Below, one piece after another: positions 6,187-8,129 of a stretch of DNA of 8,129 bases. The notes under the pieces were generated by a model. That model did not search any database. It was not told where the DNA came from and saw nothing but the letters and a program-made list of their open reading frames with translations. The translations under genes and the position numbers were made by a program. How positions within the stretch are numbered: the stretch's first letter is position 1; each line of letters begins with the position of its first letter. The stretch is from NCBI GenBank assembly GCA_023418315.1, contig JAEZZY010000015.1:1-8129 (forward strand). Direction: 5' to 3'. Origin of the DNA: Bacteroidota bacterium (GTDB taxonomy: Bacteria; Bacteroidota; Bacteroidia; Chitinophagales; Chitinophagaceae).

Positions 6187-7908
6187 ATGAACTATACAAA
6201 CATTTTTCAATTTGCCCGATGTAGTTGCCTTGCAGCAATTATTCTTTTTATGTGTGGGTATCGCACCACCGTACAAGCCCAACCCAATCTGAATATGCAT
6301 TACAATCTGGATCCTAATCACATCATGAGTATAGATTATATCACCAATATGTCTTTTGGTGATGGGTATTTGCTTTCGGGAAATACGTATCCACCTAATG
6401 TAGCTGGGTATATAAATTCGGGGCCGGCAGGTACTCTTCCTCGTATCCAGTTTCGGGCAGTAGATGCTGACCTGAACACGCAAATTTATAAAACCTATAT
6501 AGAAGCACTTGAGGAGAATGGTACATGTGTGTTTCTTGATTTATCGTTCTACACACATGATGCAAAGCAGACAAGTGATGGCGGCTTTATTTTTTGTGGT
6601 ACGGTAGGGAGAACAATTGAGACTTCCTACTGCTCGAACTTCGATGTATCAGAACCTTTTTTACTTAAAACTGATCAAAATGGCACCGTTCTATGGTATA
6701 AAAAATATAGCACATCAGGGGGAGTAACCGTCTTTCGTAGCGTGGTAGAAGATCCTATTACGGGTAACTTTTTAGTAGCAGGGGCGACAGGAGTAAAGGC
6801 TTCTATTTTAACAACAGATGCTAGTGGTAGTTATATAAACGGTTATCAGTATCCCACTCAATATTATACGGAATTTAGGGAAATCACTCCTCACCAACGT
6901 GCAGGTGTACGATACTATGCGCTTACTGGTATTGTTTATAATGAAGAAAATGTAGGTGCCGATATGCTGCTGACTGTAGTGGATGACAACGGTAATCTTG
7001 CTACGAGTTACGGTATAGCTGAGATAAAAGGAATGACAGGTATTGGGATTAATGATGCTTACGACAATAATCATGTGGTGATAACCGGTAATTCCTATGG
7101 TACTGTAATTGTGAAAATTGATCCAATGACACTAAATATTGATTTTGCCAAGACCTACAAATCTTCACAGCAGCATGCGCAGGCGTATAGTATGGGAATG
7201 AGTGTTGTTGTGAATCCTTACCAAGACTACAATATTTGCATTGCTGGAGTGCATAATAATTGGTGGCCTCCTGCATCCGGTAATCTACAAACATTATATC
7301 TTGAAACGGACATGAATGGTAATCTATGGCGTTATTCACCTATTGGAGGGGGTATATACGAATATGGGATGAGTATTGCATTGAATAGCAATGCTGGGTA
7401 TCCAGCTTTTTCAGGATATACAGGAGTGGAATCATTCGCTATTCGCAATAATTATGGACAGGATTGCGCACCGAATGATCCTGTAATCGTTAGCGAATTT
7501 AATCCCGACATTAATGTATATCCTATGCAGAATATACCATATCAAGAATTTAGTCATCAAATTAGAGATATAGATTTAACTCCATCAGACAAGCTATATT
7601 GCGGGATGTTGAAACCCACCATTATCAACAAAAATACATTGACTACACAAAGGTCTTCTATTGTTCCCAATCCGTCATCCGGTAGAACAAGCCTTGAATT
7701 TTCAGGTTTACCATCCTATAAACAGGGTATTGTGAAGGTTTCTGATATGTTGGGGCGTACTGTTTTCCAAAAAGAAATGGATAATTCCAAACAAGAAGGC
7801 AGGGTGCAACTTGACCTGCCTAATCAATTACCCTCCGGTCAGTATATCGTTTCCCTGTATTGCGATGGAGTGCAGGTAACGGTACAACGGCTTAGCTTAG
7901 TACGGTAG
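6187..7908 (+). CDS. Secreted T9SS type A protein with a probable seven-bladed beta-propeller, 573 aa
   Basis: The ATG at 6187 opens a signal peptide (hydrophobic core near residues 15-23, cleavage probably after Ala31 in VQA|Q). Residues about 50-455 contain seven copies of a beta-rich unit in which a hydrophobic strand ends in Gly (Gly65, 138, 199, 248, 301, 354, 410) followed by variable loops. In most copies a second strand then ends in D-x-[NS]-G, as in KTDQNG (161-166), TTDASG, VVDDNG and ETDMNG. This resembles the T-S-D-G-G-[FY]-x-x-x-G ... K-T-D-x-N-G-x-x-x-W repeats common in Bacteroidota secreted propellers. The fold is inferred; no catalytic residues are recognised. Residues 491-573 are a type A (Por secretion) sorting domain: V-P-N-P-S-S-G, VSDMLGRTV, then L-P-S-G-Q-Y-I-V-S-L and a final basic residue. 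This domain is normally cleaved on export, releasing the protein or attaching it to surface polysaccharide. The gene is divergent from the type B gene and has its own terminator. Its ligand is unknown. Confidence 0.88.
   Translation: MNYTNIFQFARCSCLAAIILFMCGYRTTVQAQPNLNMHYNLDPNHIMSIDYITNMSFGDGYLLSGNTYPPNVAGYINSGPAGTLPRIQFRAVDADLNTQIYKTYIEALEENGTCVFLDLSFYTHDAKQTSDGGFIFCGTVGRTIETSYCSNFDVSEPFLLKTDQNGTVLWYKKYSTSGGVTVFRSVVEDPITGNFLVAGATGVKASILTTDASGSYINGYQYPTQYYTEFREITPHQRAGVRYYALTGIVYNEENVGADMLLTVVDDNGNLATSYGIAEIKGMTGIGINDAYDNNHVVITGNSYGTVIVKIDPMTLNIDFAKTYKSSQQHAQAYSMGMSVVVNPYQDYNICIAGVHNNWWPPASGNLQTLYLETDMNGNLWRYSPIGGGIYEYGMSIALNSNAGYPAFSGYTGVESFAIRNNYGQDCAPNDPVIVSEFNPDINVYPMQNIPYQEFSHQIRDIDLTPSDKLYCGMLKPTIINKNTLTTQRSSIVPNPSSGRTSLEFSGLPSYKQGIVKVSDMLGRTVFQKEMDNSKQEGRVQLDLPNQLPSGQYIVSLYCDGVQVTVQRLSLVR
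6361..7420 (+). repeat. Seven-unit beta-propeller repeat region within the T9SS type A gene
   Basis: The anchor glycines at residues 65, 138, 199, 248, 301, 354 and 410 are spaced 73, 61, 49, 53, 53 and 56 residues apart. Blade-type strands precede each one, for example YLLSG, FIFCG, FLVAG, YALTG, VVITG, ICIAG and PAFSG. Seven units of about 50-60 residues is the usual content of a closed seven-bladed propeller. The DNA copies are strongly diverged, so recent duplication is not indicated. Confidence 0.65.
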
Positions 7909-7935
7909 GGAATAGGCACAAAATGAAGTTAGAAG

Positions 7936-7964
7936 CGGATTTGCATAAATGCAAATCCGTTTTT
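7936..7964 (+). terminator. Rho-independent terminator of the T9SS type A gene
   Basis: A perfect 10-base stem, CGGATTTGCA (7936-7945) and TGCAAATCCG (7950-7959), encloses a TAAA loop and is followed directly by five T residues (7960-7964). A G-U pair can extend the stem outward by one. It begins 27 bases after the stop codon at 7908. The opposite strand has no T-run on its side, so it mainly ends + strand transcription. It would also limit transcription running toward the converging gene at the right edge. Confidence 0.88.
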
Positions 7965-8018
7965 GTGTTGTGCTTTTCCGTTTATAAAAAATGAAAACAA
8001 TACATTAGCGTTTTGATA

Positions 8019-8129
8019 TTAGTCGAAGATACTCAATTGATTATGATTTAGCTCTTTGAAATATTGTTTTTGAGTTTGCTGAAACAGTTGATTTACGGGC
8101 ATTTTTTCAAAAATGGATATGCTTAAAAT
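8019..8129 (-). CDS. C-terminal end of a probable IS4-type transposase (rest outside window)
   Basis: On the - strand an open frame enters from the right edge and runs 36 codons to TAA (8021-8019). The visible tail has I-L-S-I-S-I-F-E-K-M-P-V-N-Q-L-F, a lysine- and glutamine-rich stretch, and a final NQLSIFD. From memory, this pattern (I-L-S-x-S-[LI]-F-[DE]-K-x-P-[IV]-N-x-L-[FL], then ending N-Q-L-x-[LI]-F) is typical of the C-terminus of Bacteroidota DDE transposases of the IS4 group. The catalytic DDE residues would be upstream, outside the window, so they cannot be confirmed. If correct, the terminal inverted repeat of the element should lie between the stop codon and roughly 7965. The other end is not visible, so I cannot delimit the element. 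The gene converges on the T9SS type A gene. Confidence 0.6.
   Translation of the reverse strand: MLSISIFEKMPVNQLFQQTQKQYFKELNHNQLSIFD

Noticed and set aside
6154..6483. A 109-codon - strand frame overlapping the intergenic promoters and the start of the T9SS type A gene
   Set aside because: It is antisense to a signal peptide and repeat region that are clearly coding, and its translation is rich in basic residues with no known pattern.
6808..7339. Two - strand frames of 88 and 96 codons opposite the propeller repeats
   Set aside because: They lie opposite a well-supported coding sequence with regular protein repeats and show no coding features of their own.
1..8129. Search for CRISPR repeats, tRNA or rRNA genes, riboswitches and toxin-antitoxin or defence gene pairs
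   Set aside because: No regularly spaced direct repeats, tRNA-like cloverleaf or rRNA segments were seen, and none of the genes belongs to a defence family I recognise.

Overview
The window looks chromosomal and comes from a member of the Bacteroidota, most likely from the Chitinophagales side of the phylum. Three things point there. Two secreted proteins end in type IX secretion system (T9SS) sorting domains, which are confined to this phylum. The promoters follow the Bacteroidota pattern (TTG/TTTG, about 19 bases, then TAnnTTTG) instead of the E. coli -35/-10 pattern. The start codons lack Shine-Dalgarno sequences and sit in short A/T-rich leaders. The family-level placement is an inference from overall impression, not from a search.

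Layout from left to right. Bases 1-165 (+) are the tail of a small secreted or lipoprotein-like protein resembling DUF6252. Bases 177-302 (+) are a tiny signal-peptide ORF that stops abruptly and may be a truncated gene. Bases 317-3670 (-) encode Mfd, the transcription-repair coupling factor, which is intact and has all expected motifs. Bases 3717-6053 (-) encode a large secreted protein: a signal peptide, an N-terminal region resembling IgGFc-binding-type domains, three Ig-like repeats, and a gliding-motility-type (type B) T9SS C-terminal domain. A 133-base divergent intergenic region (6054-6186) carries two back-to-back promoters. Bases 6187-7908 (+) encode a secreted protein with seven evenly spaced repeats, probably a seven-bladed beta-propeller, followed by a type A T9SS sorting domain. 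A strong rho-independent terminator follows at 7936-7964. Bases 8019-8129 (-) are the last 36 codons of a protein whose tail resembles Bacteroidota IS4-type transposases, so an insertion sequence probably begins at the right edge.

The genes do not form an obvious pathway. Mfd is a housekeeping DNA-repair translocase. The two divergently transcribed neighbours are probably independent cell-surface or secreted proteins that share only the T9SS export route, each with a different class of sorting signal. The gene at 3717-6053 lies upstream of mfd on the same strand with no visible terminator between them, so read-through into mfd is plausible even though mfd has its own promoter-like -7 element. 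I found no convincing new defence, CRISPR or RNA-based system here. The most interesting points are the probable leaderless mfd mRNA, the promoter-defined start of the type B protein, the seven-repeat architecture, the composition step inside the type B gene, and the mobile element at the right edge. No stretch longer than 300 bases lacks a gene.
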